NCBI GenBank assembly: GCA_963765585.1
Contig: CAVXXB010000011.1
Location: 186,001 to 250,000 of the forward strand
Origin: CAVXXB01 sp963765585
GTDB lineage: Bacteria; Calditrichota; Calditrichia; JAJRVZ01
Reading direction: 5' to 3'
Length of the DNA stretch: 64,000 nucleotides
Part shown: positions 9,729 to 19,334 of the stretch, piece after piece
Layout: the number at the start of each line of letters is the position of its first letter
Numbering within the stretch: position 1 is the stretch's first letter
Translations under genes and position numbers: made by a program
The notes under the pieces: generated by a model
Databases searched by the model: none
Seen by the model: the letters and a program-made list of their open reading frames with translations, nothing else
Told to the model about the DNA's origin: nothing

Positions 9729-10247
9729 TCAATTCAGAAATAAATATGGACGCCAGGAAGCATGTGGCTGATCAATATAAAACTGCAAAAAAAACAAGCG
9801 GCTTGGCTTTTTTGGAGATTTAAGCAGTTTCATTCCAGCTTGTTCCGGAGTGCGGTTTCCTTTTTTACAATTACAACGAACACATGCACACACCAGGTTA
9901 TCCCAACTCTCTTTACCACCAAACTGTTTGGGAACGATATGGTCTACAGTAAGTTGTGTATGAAATTTTCCGCAATACTGACATTTATGATTATCTCGTT
10001 TTATTATATTTTTTCTGTTAAGTACTACCGGTGTAAAGGGACGGTAAATATATATTTGCAGCCTCACTACACTGGGAAATGGCATAGATTGCCTGATTGA
10101 CCTAACTTTCTGGTTCAGGCTTTCTACAATTTCCGCCTTACCAAGATAAACCAGAATGATCGCTTTTTTTACATTACAGATTGAAACCGGCTCGTAATTT
10201 TGATTTAAAACGAGCACATTTCGGTTAAGACTCAGCATGTTAATCAA
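9729..10247 (-). CDS. HNH endonuclease family protein
   Basis: A 172-residue protein with a C-terminal HNH domain: CQYCGKFHTQLTVDHIVPKQFGG supplies two zinc-type cysteines and the DHIVP motif, followed by WDNLVCACVRCNCKKGNRTPEQA with the second cysteine pair. The N-terminal half (VLVLNQNYEPVSICNVKKAIILVYLGKAE) is typical of a widespread stand-alone chromosomal HNH family whose function is unknown. It overlaps the end of the NlpC/P60 gene by 8 bp. Nothing around it suggests a mobile intron or restriction system. Confidence 0.85.
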   Translation of the reverse strand: MINMLSLNRNVLVLNQNYEPVSICNVKKAIILVYLGKAEIVESLNQKVRSIRQSMPFPSVVRLQIYIYRPFTPVVLNRKNIIKRDNHKCQYCGKFHTQLTVDHIVPKQFGGKESWDNLVCACVRCNCKKGNRTPEQAGMKLLKSPKKPSRLFFLQFYIDQPHASWRPYLFLN

Positions 10248-11019
10248 ATATTGTCCTGATGTCTACGAAAGTATCATAAAGAGTTTGATCAAATAGTTCG
10301 TCACCCGGATTGAGACTATTGATTCGAACAAATCCACGTGCATGTAAAATCTTTGATTCGCCTAATGCGATACCTACATGAGATATCTTCTTCTTATTTT
10401 CTGCAAAAAAATATAGATCTCCTGGCTGTGCCTTTGCCGGCTCTTCGCCGATGAGGGTTGTATCATGATGTTGCATCCATGAGTCCCTGCGCATCCTAAA
10501 ACCGGTCAAAGAAAAGACAAGCTGCACCAGGCCGGAGCAATCAAATCCCCTGGGCGTCTTACCTCCCCAATAATAGGGGTATCCAAGAAATTCACAAGCA
10601 ATGTCGGTAATATTGCTACGTGATTTTTCAAACATAGATCCAAGATCTTTTTGTTCAATCCATCCCAATTGGCCATCCGGCAATTTCACATTGGCCCATT
10701 CCGGTTTTTCATCCACCAACTCCAATTGCGTTCCGACAACGGCATCGCGTAGTCTGGATGAGGAAATCTCTGGCTTTGAGTAAATGTCTATAAAATGCGA
10801 GCCGAGAAACACCTTTTTAACTGCATCTGCAGATTTTGCCACCCATTGAAAGTTGCTAATCCAGCCGGAATATCCATCAGGGCTTTGAACGAGTGAGAAA
10901 TCACCATCCGTATCCTGTATTTCGAGACTCTCACCCAGTATTACCTGTGAAATCACCTCGCTATGATAGGAACCGTCTGCATAAAGATTCGCGACACTTA
11001 CGTTTACCTGACCAATCAT
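10240..11019 (-). CDS. NlpC/P60 cell-wall peptidase with SH3-like domains
   Basis: The protein has 259 residues. Residues 1-140 form two bacterial SH3-like domains (GYSGWISNFQW and LGWIEQKDLG), and residues 145-259 form the NlpC/P60 domain. The catalytic triad is visible: Cys in GFDCSGLVQ, His in SHVGIALGE and His in ILHARGFVR. Such enzymes cleave gamma-D-Glu to diamino-acid bonds in murein peptides, as does the cytoplasmic YkfC dipeptidase. I see no signal peptide, which favours a cytoplasmic recycling role, unless the true start lies further upstream. Confidence 0.88.
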   Translation of the reverse strand: MIGQVNVSVANLYADGSYHSEVISQVILGESLEIQDTDGDFSLVQSPDGYSGWISNFQWVAKSADAVKKVFLGSHFIDIYSKPEISSSRLRDAVVGTQLELVDEKPEWANVKLPDGQLGWIEQKDLGSMFEKSRSNITDIACEFLGYPYYWGGKTPRGFDCSGLVQLVFSLTGFRMRRDSWMQHHDTTLIGEEPAKAQPGDLYFFAENKKKISHVGIALGESKILHARGFVRINSLNPGDELFDQTLYDTFVDIRTIFD

Positions 11020-11570
11020 TTTTTTCTCCGGTATAAACTTAGGAATTTAAAAGTTGACGGACCTGTAAGCAAGGGATTATATGGGAGTCTTAGAATCCAT
11101 ATATATAATATACATCCATATGTAAAATAAATTTCAGAACACGTAATTTATCTGGCCAGATTAATTAACAAATTTTGCCAGGAAGACTCGAGGACAACAA
11201 GGAACAAGGATTTTTAAAATAATAATATTGAAACTTCTGAAAAATATAATAGATACTAGAATTTCGTCACCCTGAATTTATTTCAGGGTCTATTTAAAAG
11301 GATTCTGAAACAAGTTCAGAATGACGTTCAGGTATAAATATTCATTTTTCAGAAGTATCAATATTATGAAAGAATATGTATCGCATAATTATATATATTT
11401 CTGATAACTCATTATTATTTATAACTTTGTCTCTTTGTCTTTTTGTTGCTTTCTTTTTTTGTATCTGGTGGTTATAAGTAATATAGATTAGTTACAGATT
11501 TAAATATATCCATAATTTCACTATATTTGACATTCAGGACAATCACTAAATATAGAGGGAAGCAGATCAT
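11020..11570. other. Intergenic gap before pdxA
   Basis: The gap separates the divergent NlpC/P60 and pdxA genes. It holds one complete family C element (listed separately) and otherwise AT-rich sequence with no coding signal. An AGAGGGA at about 11552-11558, roughly 12 bases before the pdxA ATG, can act as ribosome-binding site. Confidence 0.6.
11224..11365. repeat. Family C palindromic element with 22-bp terminal inverted repeats
   Basis: The ends AATATTGAAACTTCTGAAAAA and its inverted partner match at 21 of 22 positions. Inside are two hairpins: CCCTGAATTTATTTCAGGG and a GATTCTGAAAC / GTTCAGAATGACG pair. An inverted copy lies at 23780-23907. No transposase is present, so it is MITE-like in form; mobility is not shown. 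Confidence 0.75.
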
Positions 11571-12566
11571 ATGAGCAGTAAAAAGAAACCCATCATCGCT
11601 ATTACGCCCGGTGATCCTTGTGGCGTCGGACCAGAGATTGTAATTAAATCGCTTGTTAATAATCCGGAATTGAATGATATATGTCAACCCGTTATTATTG
11701 GGTCTCCGGTAATTTTAGAGAATATGTTGAAGATTTTGAATATCTCCCATCCGATTCAAGTCATTGAATCCATGGATCAAATCAACAATGCTTCTCCTGG
11801 AATTATCTGTCTGGACACTCATCTTCAGACCGAATCACCGAAAATTGGTGAAATTAGTGCGCCCGGGGGCGCCCATGCCTATGCCAGCATCGAAATCGCT
11901 ATAAAACTGGCCTTGATGAAAAAAGTCGATGCGATCTCCACTGCTCCGATAAACAAAGAAGCCATGAAAATGGCCAATATTGCGTACCTGGATCATACCG
12001 AGATCCTAACCAAACTCACCAAATCCATCGATACGATGACCCTGTTTGTTACCGGTGATCTGCGGGTATTTTTCTATTCCCGGCATATTCAGTTCAAAGA
12101 AATATCAGATTCTTTAAATATCCCGGATTTGATCCACTCAATGACCAAAAGCCTGGATTATCTGAGAAAAATCAGGATTGAGAAACCCACCCTGGCCCTG
12201 GCCGCCCTAAATCCACATGGTGGAGAGCATAGCATGTTTGGCGATGAAGAAAGGGAAATCCTCGAACCCGCAGTATTGCAAGCCCAGGAATCCGGATTGG
12301 ATGTGTACGGACCGGTACCGGCTGATTCGGTATTTCATCTTGCCAAGGAGGGACATTACAGCGGTGTGCTTTCATTGTATCATGATCAGGGACATATTGC
12401 GACAAAAACGCTTGACTTTTATCGCACCGTTTCGCTAACCATGGGTCTGCCATTTTTAAGAACCTCGGTGGATCATGGTACTGCGCATGATATTGCGGGT
12501 AAGGGCAAAGCAAGTGAAATCAGCATGGTTGAAGCAATAAAATCCGCGGCAAAGTATTGGTGGTGA
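11571..12566 (+). CDS. pdxA: 4-hydroxythreonine-4-phosphate dehydrogenase
   Basis: PdxA oxidises 4-phosphohydroxy-L-threonine in pyridoxal 5'-phosphate synthesis. The 331-residue length is normal. Visible signatures are ITPGDPCGVGPEI at the N-terminus, APINKEAM, the metal-site region YLDHTEIL, LNPHGGEHSMFGDEE, and YHDQGHIATKTLDF followed by TSVDHGTAHDIAGKGKA. No pdxJ is nearby. It is the first plus-strand gene and stands alone, with repeats on both sides. Confidence 0.95.
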   Translation: MSSKKKPIIAITPGDPCGVGPEIVIKSLVNNPELNDICQPVIIGSPVILENMLKILNISHPIQVIESMDQINNASPGIICLDTHLQTESPKIGEISAPGGAHAYASIEIAIKLALMKKVDAISTAPINKEAMKMANIAYLDHTEILTKLTKSIDTMTLFVTGDLRVFFYSRHIQFKEISDSLNIPDLIHSMTKSLDYLRKIRIEKPTLALAALNPHGGEHSMFGDEEREILEPAVLQAQESGLDVYGPVPADSVFHLAKEGHYSGVLSLYHDQGHIATKTLDFYRTVSLTMGLPFLRTSVDHGTAHDIAGKGKASEISMVEAIKSAAKYWW

Positions 12567-12575
12567 GAAGGGATG

Positions 12576-12785
12576 CTGGAGACAGGAGACAAGATACAAG
12601 ATACAGGATACAGGATGCAGGATGTTAGGGATTAGGGATTAGAGATTGGCTTTCCGCTATCTGCTATCCGCTTTTGGCTTTCATTCATTATAAACAGAAT
12701 AAAAATAAAAGAAAAAATTTACTATCGACTGTCGGCTGAAAGCAGATGGCTGATAGCCGATAGCCAACAGCCAATAGCCAATTCT
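12576..12785. repeat. Short tandem 7-mers followed by a family B repeat
   Basis: After pdxA comes a degenerate tandem array of GATACAG/GATACAA heptamers (12580-12625), then GGATTAGGGATTAGAGATT. A family B element follows: GGCTTTCCGCTATCTGCTAT on the left and GCTGATAGCCGATAGCC on the right, in inverted orientation around an A-rich centre. There is no coding signal. Confidence 0.65.
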
Positions 12786-12835
12786 AAAATCTGCACTTTG
12801 GGACAAAGTAATAATTCAGGTGAATGTGATTAACA

Positions 12836-14177
12836 ATGATTTTTCCCAGTAAGATAGAATTTAAAGAGATTTCCCGCCTGGCGATACCGGTAGTGATCGG
12901 CCAGGTTGGTCATATGATGATGGGCATCGTTGACAGCCTGATGATCGGACAAGTAGGCGCCGCCCCATTGGCTGCCGCCGCTATAGGTCACGGTTTATTC
13001 ATGCTGGTTCTGATATTTGGTATCGGGGTTTCCATGGCCATATCACCCCTGGTTGCCATGGCGATCGGTTCGGGTAATCCGGAGCGTACGGGCATTATTT
13101 TTCGCCAGGGCTTGCTGGTAAATACTGTGCTGGGGATATTGCTTTCCATTGGCGGATATTATATGGCTTATATTGTACAGTACCTGGATCAGCCACCTGA
13201 AGTCGCGGGTCTGGCCATTGCCTACATGCAGATATTGTCACTTTCAATTATTCCGGTTATGATATTTCAGACCTACCGGCAGTTTATTGAAGGCCTCTCG
13301 ATTATGAAACCGCCAATGGTGGTCACATTACTGGCTAATCTGGTCAATGTTTTTATTAACTGGATTTTAATTTTCGGAAATCTTGGTGCACCGGCTCTGG
13401 GATTGTCCGGTGCGGGTTGGGCAACCGCTACCACACGAGCCTTTGATGGCCGTTGCATTAGCACTATACGTTTCTTATGCCATCCGGTTCAAACCATTTA
13501 ATCCCGGTTTACGGTTCAAAACTATTGATTTTAAGATTATTAAAAATATACTAAAGATTGGCGTTCCGGGTGGATTGCAATATTTCTTTGAAATTGGTGC
13601 ATTTACAGGTTCGGCCGTAATTATCGGATGGCTGGGAACCACTCCCCTGGCGGCACATCAAATAGCGCTTAATCTGGCAGCATTTTCATTTATGTTTGCG
13701 CTGGGCATTTCTTCGGCGGCATCGATCCGGGTGGGAAATGCGGTGGGTCGTGGAGATATCCGGGCGACACGCATGGCCGGTTTTGCGGCAGTAATCATGT
13801 CCTGCACGGTGATGGGTACATTTGGTATAATTTTTGTAATTTTCAGATTCTTTTTACCATCGTTATATATTGATGATCAGGCAGTAATAAATGTGGCAGC
13901 TTCATTGTTAGTCATTGCCGCCCTCTTCCAATTATCCGATGGTGCACAAGCCGTCGGCCTTGGCGCTTTGAGGGGAATCGCAGACACACGTATACCGATG
14001 ATCATTACATTTATCGCATATTGGGTTATCGGATTACCGGGCGGCTATTTACTCGGTTTTACATTTCGGCTGGGCGTCGAAGGTATATGGATCGCTTTAC
14101 TTCTGGCACTTACTGCCTCGGCCATTATGCTTATGGTGAGATTTAATATTAAGAGTAAACAGGCGGTACGATTGTAG
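12836..14177 (+). CDS. MATE family multidrug/Na+ efflux transporter, frame broken once
   Basis: MATE transporters export organic cations or drugs using Na+ or H+ gradients. Two overlapping frames join to about 446 residues with twelve hydrophobic segments, the normal size. The first half starts RLAIPVVIGQVGHMMMGIVD and the second repeats the fold (ILKIGVPGGLQYFFEIGAF). The frame breaks after GWATATTRA: one extra T in the TTT at 13442-13444 separates it from LMAVALALYV. A sequencing insertion or a recent inactivation are both possible. The substrate is unknown. It lies between two family B repeats. Confidence 0.85.
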
Positions 14178-14196
14178 TGCAGGTCAGATTTTTAGG

Positions 14197-14280
14197 CATT
14201 TGGCTGTCGGCTATCGGCTATCCAGCCGCTCAGCTTACTCTACAGCCGATAGCGGATGGCCGACAGCCGATCGGCCAATT
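14197..14280. repeat. Family B palindromic repeat
   Basis: The left arm TGGCTGTCGGCTATCGGCTA and the right arm GCGGATGGCCGACAGCC are inverted around a short centre (CCGCTCAGCTTACTCTAC). It occupies the space between the convergent MATE and bacilliredoxin genes and could fold into a long hairpin for transcripts from either side. Confidence 0.75.
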
Positions 14281-14283
14281 CCC

Positions 14284-14706
14284 TCAGGATTTCTTACAAT
14301 AGGAATCAAAAACACCCTTCAATTCGGATGCGATCTGTTCCGGCATGCGGCCTTCAATTTCATGACGCGGTATCACATGAACCACCTGACCATTCTGAAA
14401 TAATGCCATTGATGGTGATGAAGGTGGATATCCCGTTAAAAAAGATCGTGCCTGAGCAGTCGCATCTGCATCCTGCCCGGCAAATACCGTGACCATTCTG
14501 TCTGGCAGATTTTCATTCCTGATGGCAAGATTAATTCCTGGCCTGGCATTGCCCGCAGCACATCCGCATACTGAGTTTACCACCAGAAAGGTGGTACCTT
14601 CACTTTTATTCATGACCTCATTTACTTCATCAGCGGTCGTTAATTCCTGAAACCCAATCCTGGTTAATTCTTCACGCATCGGTTTGACAACTTCTTCCGG
14701 GTACAT
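14284..14706 (-). CDS. Bacilliredoxin, BrxA/BrxB (YphP/YqiW) family
   Basis: Bacilliredoxins remove bacillithiol from bacillithiolated proteins. The 140-residue protein has the thioredoxin-like fold with the diagnostic CGC active site (VCGCAAGNARPG, Cys47 and Cys49) and the downstream FAGQDADATAQAR and PPSSPSMALF signatures. The start has AGGAGG eight bases upstream. A YpdA-family reductase, its likely redox partner, is encoded at 43541-44521. It stands alone between two repeats. Confidence 0.92.
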   Translation of the reverse strand: MYPEEVVKPMREELTRIGFQELTTADEVNEVMNKSEGTTFLVVNSVCGCAAGNARPGINLAIRNENLPDRMVTVFAGQDADATAQARSFLTGYPPSSPSMALFQNGQVVHVIPRHEIEGRMPEQIASELKGVFDSYCKKS

Positions 14707-15174
14707 GATTGTCCTCCTGATCTATATTTAATTTTTATTATCACTTTTCCAGAAAGAACTACCAGAATAGAGATTCTATTCCGTAAAATTTAGACTTGAT
14801 GGTATGTGTTAAAAAATTATGTTCGTGCAGAGAGGCAGAGACGCGAAGAAAAAGGAGATAAGAATTATTTACAGGTCTTGTTACGAATCCTTATTTGTGG
14901 TCCAAAACCTGTTTATTTACCCAAGGATTAATCCTGGGGTAATCGAACCTATAGAAGTCAATTAGGAATTTGTAAATCGTAATTGGTTATTAGTAATTTG
15001 ATTTGGAATAAATATGATTTATCTGCAAAATTTCCCTAACAACGAATATCCATTAAAAAGTTACGAGTTACTAATAACAAATTTCTCAAAACAATCAAAG
15101 CTGCATAAAAACTTGATCTTCAAATATCTGCATGTTAGTTTCGCATATGTAGTAATTTCCACAAGGAAACAAAT
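14707..15174. other. Gap between bacilliredoxin and pyk with family E and A repeats
   Basis: A family E fragment (GCAGAGAGGCAGAGACGCGAAG) lies at about 14826-14848. A family A repeat lies at 14959-15085, with AATTGGTTATTAGTAATTTG on the left, GAGTTACTAATAACAAATTT on the right and the common core ATCTGCAAAATTT. Neither strand has a convincing gene. Confidence 0.65.
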
Positions 15175-16596
15175 ATGAGTCGCAACGCCAAGATCATTTG
15201 TACAATCGGGCCCAGTTCGAACTCGCCGGAAAAGATCACTCAACTCATAAAAGCAGGAATGAATGTAGCCCGGCTTAACTTTTCACATGGCACCCATGAA
15301 GATCACAAAAGAAACATTGAAACCATCCGAAAAATATCATCAGAACTAAATGAACCGATTGGAATACTGCAGGATCTGCAGGGTCCGAAAATCAGGGTAA
15401 AGGCATTTGCATCAGGACCAATTACATTATCTCCCGGTCAGAAATTCACACTTACCACTCGCGATCTGCCGGGATCGGATGAGATTGTAAGCGTTTCTTA
15501 TCCGGAATTTTCCAAAGATGTCGCCCCCGGTGATACCGTTTTACTGGATGACGGACTTCTGAAATTGACAGTTAAAGAAATAAAAAATCAGGATGTGCTC
15601 TGTGAAGTTATCGATGGCGGCAAATTGTCTGACCACAAGGGTCTCAATCTTCCTGGTTCGATTTTATCTGTTGATGCACTCACTGAAAAGGATCGGGCTG
15701 ATTTAAAATTTGGTTTGGAAAATGATGTTGATTTTGTGGCACTGTCATTTGTCCAACGTCCCGATGACATTCGTGATCTGAAACAGCTGATTGAAGATGC
15801 CGGTAAAAATATTCCGGTTGTAGCAAAAATCGAAAAACCGCAAGCCGTAGAATCGATTGATTCGATCACAGATCTTACGGACATTGTCATGGTAGCAAGG
15901 GGAGACCTGGGTGTGGAGCTAAGTGCAGAGGAAGTTCCGCCAATCCAAAAGAGAATCATCAATATCTGTAATAAAAAAGGTGTTCCGGTAATCACCGCGA
16001 CTCAGATGCTGGAATCCATGATTATTCATCCAAGACCGACGCGTGCCGAAGCCTCCGACGTGGCAAACGCAATTCTTGACGGGACCGATGCGGTTATGCT
16101 CTCCGGCGAAACTGCAGCCGGAAAATACCCGGTAAAAGCAGTTGAGACCATGGCCAGAATTATAGAATTAATAGAGAAAGACTGTAAAACTAATCTGGCA
16201 TTACGCCGGGCACGCAGCGACTTTGCTTTTAATCCTGCATTAATTATTGGATTTAGTGTCTGTCATGCAGCCGATATGCTGGAAAATGCCAAGATAATAT
16301 GTCTGACCCAGACAGGATCAACAGCAAAAATAATATCACGCTTCCGTCCTGTAGATCCAATAATTGCAGTGACCCACTCTGATGCAAGTTTACGTGCAAT
16401 GACTATATTCTGGGGCGTAACGCCGACAAAAACCGCCGAGTTTAAAGATAATGTTGACGATGCATTCCGTGATATTGCCATTCAACTCAAAACACAGGGA
16501 TTAATCGCATCGGGGGATAAAATTATTATTACAGCCGGCGTGCCATTTATTCGACGCCGTGGTACAAATATGATGCGGATAGATGAATTACCATAG
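15175..16596 (+). CDS. pyk: Pyruvate kinase
   Basis: Pyruvate kinase makes pyruvate and ATP from phosphoenolpyruvate and ADP. The 473-residue length fits the bacterial type. Family motifs are KIICTIGPSS at the start, LNFSHGTHEDH, the catalytic region VVAKIEKPQAVESID, MVARGDLGVEL and ATQMLESMI..PRPTRAEASDVANAILDG. An AAGGAA precedes the ATG. No other glycolytic gene is adjacent; the gene is flanked by family A repeats on both sides. Confidence 0.97.
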   Translation: MSRNAKIICTIGPSSNSPEKITQLIKAGMNVARLNFSHGTHEDHKRNIETIRKISSELNEPIGILQDLQGPKIRVKAFASGPITLSPGQKFTLTTRDLPGSDEIVSVSYPEFSKDVAPGDTVLLDDGLLKLTVKEIKNQDVLCEVIDGGKLSDHKGLNLPGSILSVDALTEKDRADLKFGLENDVDFVALSFVQRPDDIRDLKQLIEDAGKNIPVVAKIEKPQAVESIDSITDLTDIVMVARGDLGVELSAEEVPPIQKRIINICNKKGVPVITATQMLESMIIHPRPTRAEASDVANAILDGTDAVMLSGETAAGKYPVKAVETMARIIELIEKDCKTNLALRRARSDFAFNPALIIGFSVCHAADMLENAKIICLTQTGSTAKIISRFRPVDPIIAVTHSDASLRAMTIFWGVTPTKTAEFKDNVDDAFRDIAIQLKTQGLIASGDKIIITAGVPFIRRRGTNMMRIDELP

Positions 16597-16625
16597 CAAG
16601 GATAATTTATCTCTTGTTGAGACAA

Positions 16626-16740
16626 TGGGAATTTGGAATTGGGAATTAGTAATTGGTTATTGGTTATTTGACTTGGGATGATTTTAGATAGCAGCAAAAT
16701 ATTTTTAATGTTCCAAGTTCCAAGTTCCAAATAACTCATA
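16626..16740. repeat. Family A dispersed repeat
   Basis: GGAATTTGGAATTGGGAATT and AATTGGTTATTGGTTATTTG on the left, core GATAGCAGCAAAATATTTTT, and tandem GTTCCAAGTTCCAAGTTCC on the right. It closely resembles the copy at 22296-22431, in which the same blocks are present. Confidence 0.75.
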
Positions 16741-16841
16741 TCCCATTTCGAAATTCTGATTATTTGTTTTACGATTTAACACCTTTACGGAAGTTATTTA
16801 GAAAAAAATTAAAAGATTCAAAACAAGAAACTAACAACATC

Positions 16842-17426
16842 ATGAAGATTGTTATTATTAATCATAAAAAATTTGATTTTGACAAACCACAGCAACAGCC
16901 ACAAGATAATGTTGACAGAATTATTGAACTTCATACAAGACAGGCAATAAGCGGCAGCTCCAGTTTATATGTATTTCAACGTGCAACGCAAAATCGGAAA
17001 ATTGAAGAGAAAAATATTACCATATTTTATATCAAAGATAATTATGGGGAATCATTGCGCTGGTGTGACAATCCGGATGATCTGTACCAATCAGTAAGCG
17101 CAATCAGACCTGATATTGTGCATATGTTTAATCTGGCGCTGCCACTGCATTTTAGATGGTTGAGGAAAGAGTTGTTACCCGGTGTGAAAATCATTGGTCA
17201 TCACACCGGGGAACATATCTGGGTGCAGTTACGATTATTTTTACAGCAATTCGGACTGCGAACAGCAGATGCATTTTTCTTTGAAAATATAATCGATGCC
17301 CAACCCTGGTTAAAAGCCGGTGCTATATTGCCTCGTCAGCCGGTGTTTGAAATTCCGGATAGTCAGACAGCAATTGAACAACAGCTTGAAAAATTAGACG
17401 AATATTACCGCCAGCTACTCGCATAA
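16842..17426 (+). CDS. Glycosyltransferase N-terminal-domain-like protein (half GT-B)
   Basis: From the ATG at 16842 the product is 194 residues (an in-frame ATG at 16764 is less likely). It starts with a Rossmann-like strand (MKIVIINHK), has the charged RIIELHTRQ segment, and contains IRPDIVHMFNLAL and KIIGHHTGEHIW. These resemble the donor-proximal N-terminal half of GT4-type glycosyltransferases. The C-terminal nucleotide-sugar domain is absent: the gene stops four bases before the htpG end. It could be a decayed or a stand-alone domain. Function is not assignable. Confidence 0.5.
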   Translation: MKIVIINHKKFDFDKPQQQPQDNVDRIIELHTRQAISGSSSLYVFQRATQNRKIEEKNITIFYIKDNYGESLRWCDNPDDLYQSVSAIRPDIVHMFNLALPLHFRWLRKELLPGVKIIGHHTGEHIWVQLRLFLQQFGLRTADAFFFENIIDAQPWLKAGAILPRQPVFEIPDSQTAIEQQLEKLDEYYRQLLA

Positions 17427-17429
17427 CTA

Positions 17430-19334
17430 TTATTTACTTTCGCTATTCTTGTCCAGGTACCATTCCGTAGATTGTTCAAGTAATTCTTCTATCCGGTTTA
17501 CCATCTGATGCGCATCATCCAGATATCCTTCGGTCAATAGCGCAGATTCATATAACTGCTGCGTAACTCGTGCCAAATGTGTATCATTCACGTCTTTTTT
17601 ATAAATCGTCAAAAGGTTACGTATCAAAGAATGATCACGGTTTATTTCCATTGTTTTCTGAGGAACGGATGCATCCTTGTTCATGATCTGCATAATTTTC
17701 TGCATACTTGATGTCATTGTTCCATCCGGACTAACCAGGCAGCATGGGCTTCCCGTTAATCGCTTCGACTCAACCACATCATTTACCTTCTCGCCCAGCA
17801 CATCCTTCATCCGGCGTAATAATTTATCAAAGGTTTTTTTATCTTCTTTTGAAAGTTGTTCAACTTCTTCCTGATCATCATGATCTGCGAATTTCTCTAT
17901 TGTCGCCAGATCAGCCTGCTCCACAGATTTTAGCTCAAAATCCTTGTATTTACGCAGTCCTTCCATAACAAATTCATCAATCGGATCATACAGATATAAT
18001 ACTTCGAGACCTTTTTTCTTAAAAATTTCCAGATGCGGGTTGGATAATATTGCATCACGATTCGTAGAAAAAAGATAATATATTTCCTTCTGTTCCGGTT
18101 TCATTCTCGTAGCGTATTCTTCAAAAGAACACAGATCGTCGGCTTTTTCATTTTGGGATGAATTAAAGCGCAGCAGATTGGCAAATTTTTCTGCATTGGC
18201 ATAATCGGTGTAACCCAGTTTGAATTGGCGGCCAAACTGTTGCCAGAATATCTGATAGTTTTCACTACTGTCTTTTGCCATCTTGGCAAAATGAGCCAGA
18301 ATCTGTGTTAATAAATTATTTTTAATTTTATTGATAACCAGATTTTCCTGTAATGTTTCTCGGGAAATATTAAGCGGTACATCTTCTGAATCCACAACAC
18401 CGCGTAAAAATTGCAGGTATTCCGGTAGCAGATCTTTGTTCTCATGTTGGATCAGAACCCGGTTTACGTATAGATCCAGTCCATGATCGTTTTTACCAAA
18501 ATCAGCCATTTCATAATTCTTTTTTGGGATAAATATCAAACTGTGATATTGCACCGGGGCATCAATGCTGATATGGATTTTATCAAGCGGGTCTTCAGAA
18601 TCGTATGTCAGAAATTTATAGAATTCGCTGTAATCCTCGTCTTTTAGCTTGAATTTTGGTTCCCGCCATAATGCCCGGACATTATTTGCCTGATCTTTCT
18701 CCACAAAAATAGGAAAGGGTATAAAGTTAGAATGGCGTTTTATAATATCTTCGAGTTTCCATTTCTCTGCAAATTCAATGGCATCCTCTTTTAGATGTAT
18801 TTCTATATTGGTCCCTCGTGAGATTTTTTCATCCAGGATTTCTATCTTGAATGTACCTGTACCCTCCGATACCCACTTTATGGCACTTGCATCTTTCTGC
18901 GCCGAACGTGTATGGATCACAACTTGTTCAGCAACCATGAATACGGAATAAAATCCGACACCAAATTTTCCGATAATATTTGTCTGCTCACCCTTATTAT
19001 CCGCCATTTTTTTTATAAAATCTGCTGTGCCGGATTTTGCAATAGTACCAATATTTTTAACCAGTTCGTCTTCGGTCATTCCGATTCCGGTATCTGCAAT
19101 GGTGAGAATTTTTTTATCTTTATCAAAATCTATTCTGATCTCGAGCGGCAATTTATCATCTGCGACCTTTGTTCCCTTCATTGTTTCAAATCGTAATTTT
19201 TCCAGCGCATCCGATGCGTTTGAAATTAACTCTCTCAGAAAAATTTCACGATTGGTATACAAAGAATGAGCCAGTATATCCAGTAACTGTTTTACTTCAG
19301 CCTTAAATTTATAGGTATGCATTTTTTTATCCAT
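17430..19334 (-). CDS. htpG: Chaperone protein HtpG (Hsp90)
   Basis: HtpG is the bacterial Hsp90, an ATP-dependent chaperone. The 634-residue length is standard. The N-terminal GHKL ATPase is clear: NREIFLRELISNASDALEKLR, IADTGIGMT, GTIAKSGT and GKFGVGFYSVFMV. The middle domain has GVVDSEDVPLNISRETLQ and the C-terminus is the usual dimerisation region. An AGGAG lies just upstream of the ATG. I find no CIRCE element at this gene, in contrast to groES. Confidence 0.97.
   Translation of the reverse strand: MDKKMHTYKFKAEVKQLLDILAHSLYTNREIFLRELISNASDALEKLRFETMKGTKVADDKLPLEIRIDFDKDKKILTIADTGIGMTEDELVKNIGTIAKSGTADFIKKMADNKGEQTNIIGKFGVGFYSVFMVAEQVVIHTRSAQKDASAIKWVSEGTGTFKIEILDEKISRGTNIEIHLKEDAIEFAEKWKLEDIIKRHSNFIPFPIFVEKDQANNVRALWREPKFKLKDEDYSEFYKFLTYDSEDPLDKIHISIDAPVQYHSLIFIPKKNYEMADFGKNDHGLDLYVNRVLIQHENKDLLPEYLQFLRGVVDSEDVPLNISRETLQENLVINKIKNNLLTQILAHFAKMAKDSSENYQIFWQQFGRQFKLGYTDYANAEKFANLLRFNSSQNEKADDLCSFEEYATRMKPEQKEIYYLFSTNRDAILSNPHLEIFKKKGLEVLYLYDPIDEFVMEGLRKYKDFELKSVEQADLATIEKFADHDDQEEVEQLSKEDKKTFDKLLRRMKDVLGEKVNDVVESKRLTGSPCCLVSPDGTMTSSMQKIMQIMNKDASVPQKTMEINRDHSLIRNLLTIYKKDVNDTHLARVTQQLYESALLTEGYLDDAHQMVNRIEELLEQSTEWYLDKNSESK

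Noticed and set aside
12576..12640. Tandem heptamers as a possible CRISPR array
   Set aside because: The units are 7 bp, degenerate and have no spacers; there are no cas genes.
13430..13450. Programmed +1 frameshift in the MATE gene
   Set aside because: The nine break sites share no slippery motif or stop-codon context, and several lie in homopolymers, so error or mutation explains them better.
14200..14492. Plus-strand open frames over the bacilliredoxin gene and family B repeat
   Set aside because: They start inside a palindromic repeat and run antisense to a gene with a clear active site.
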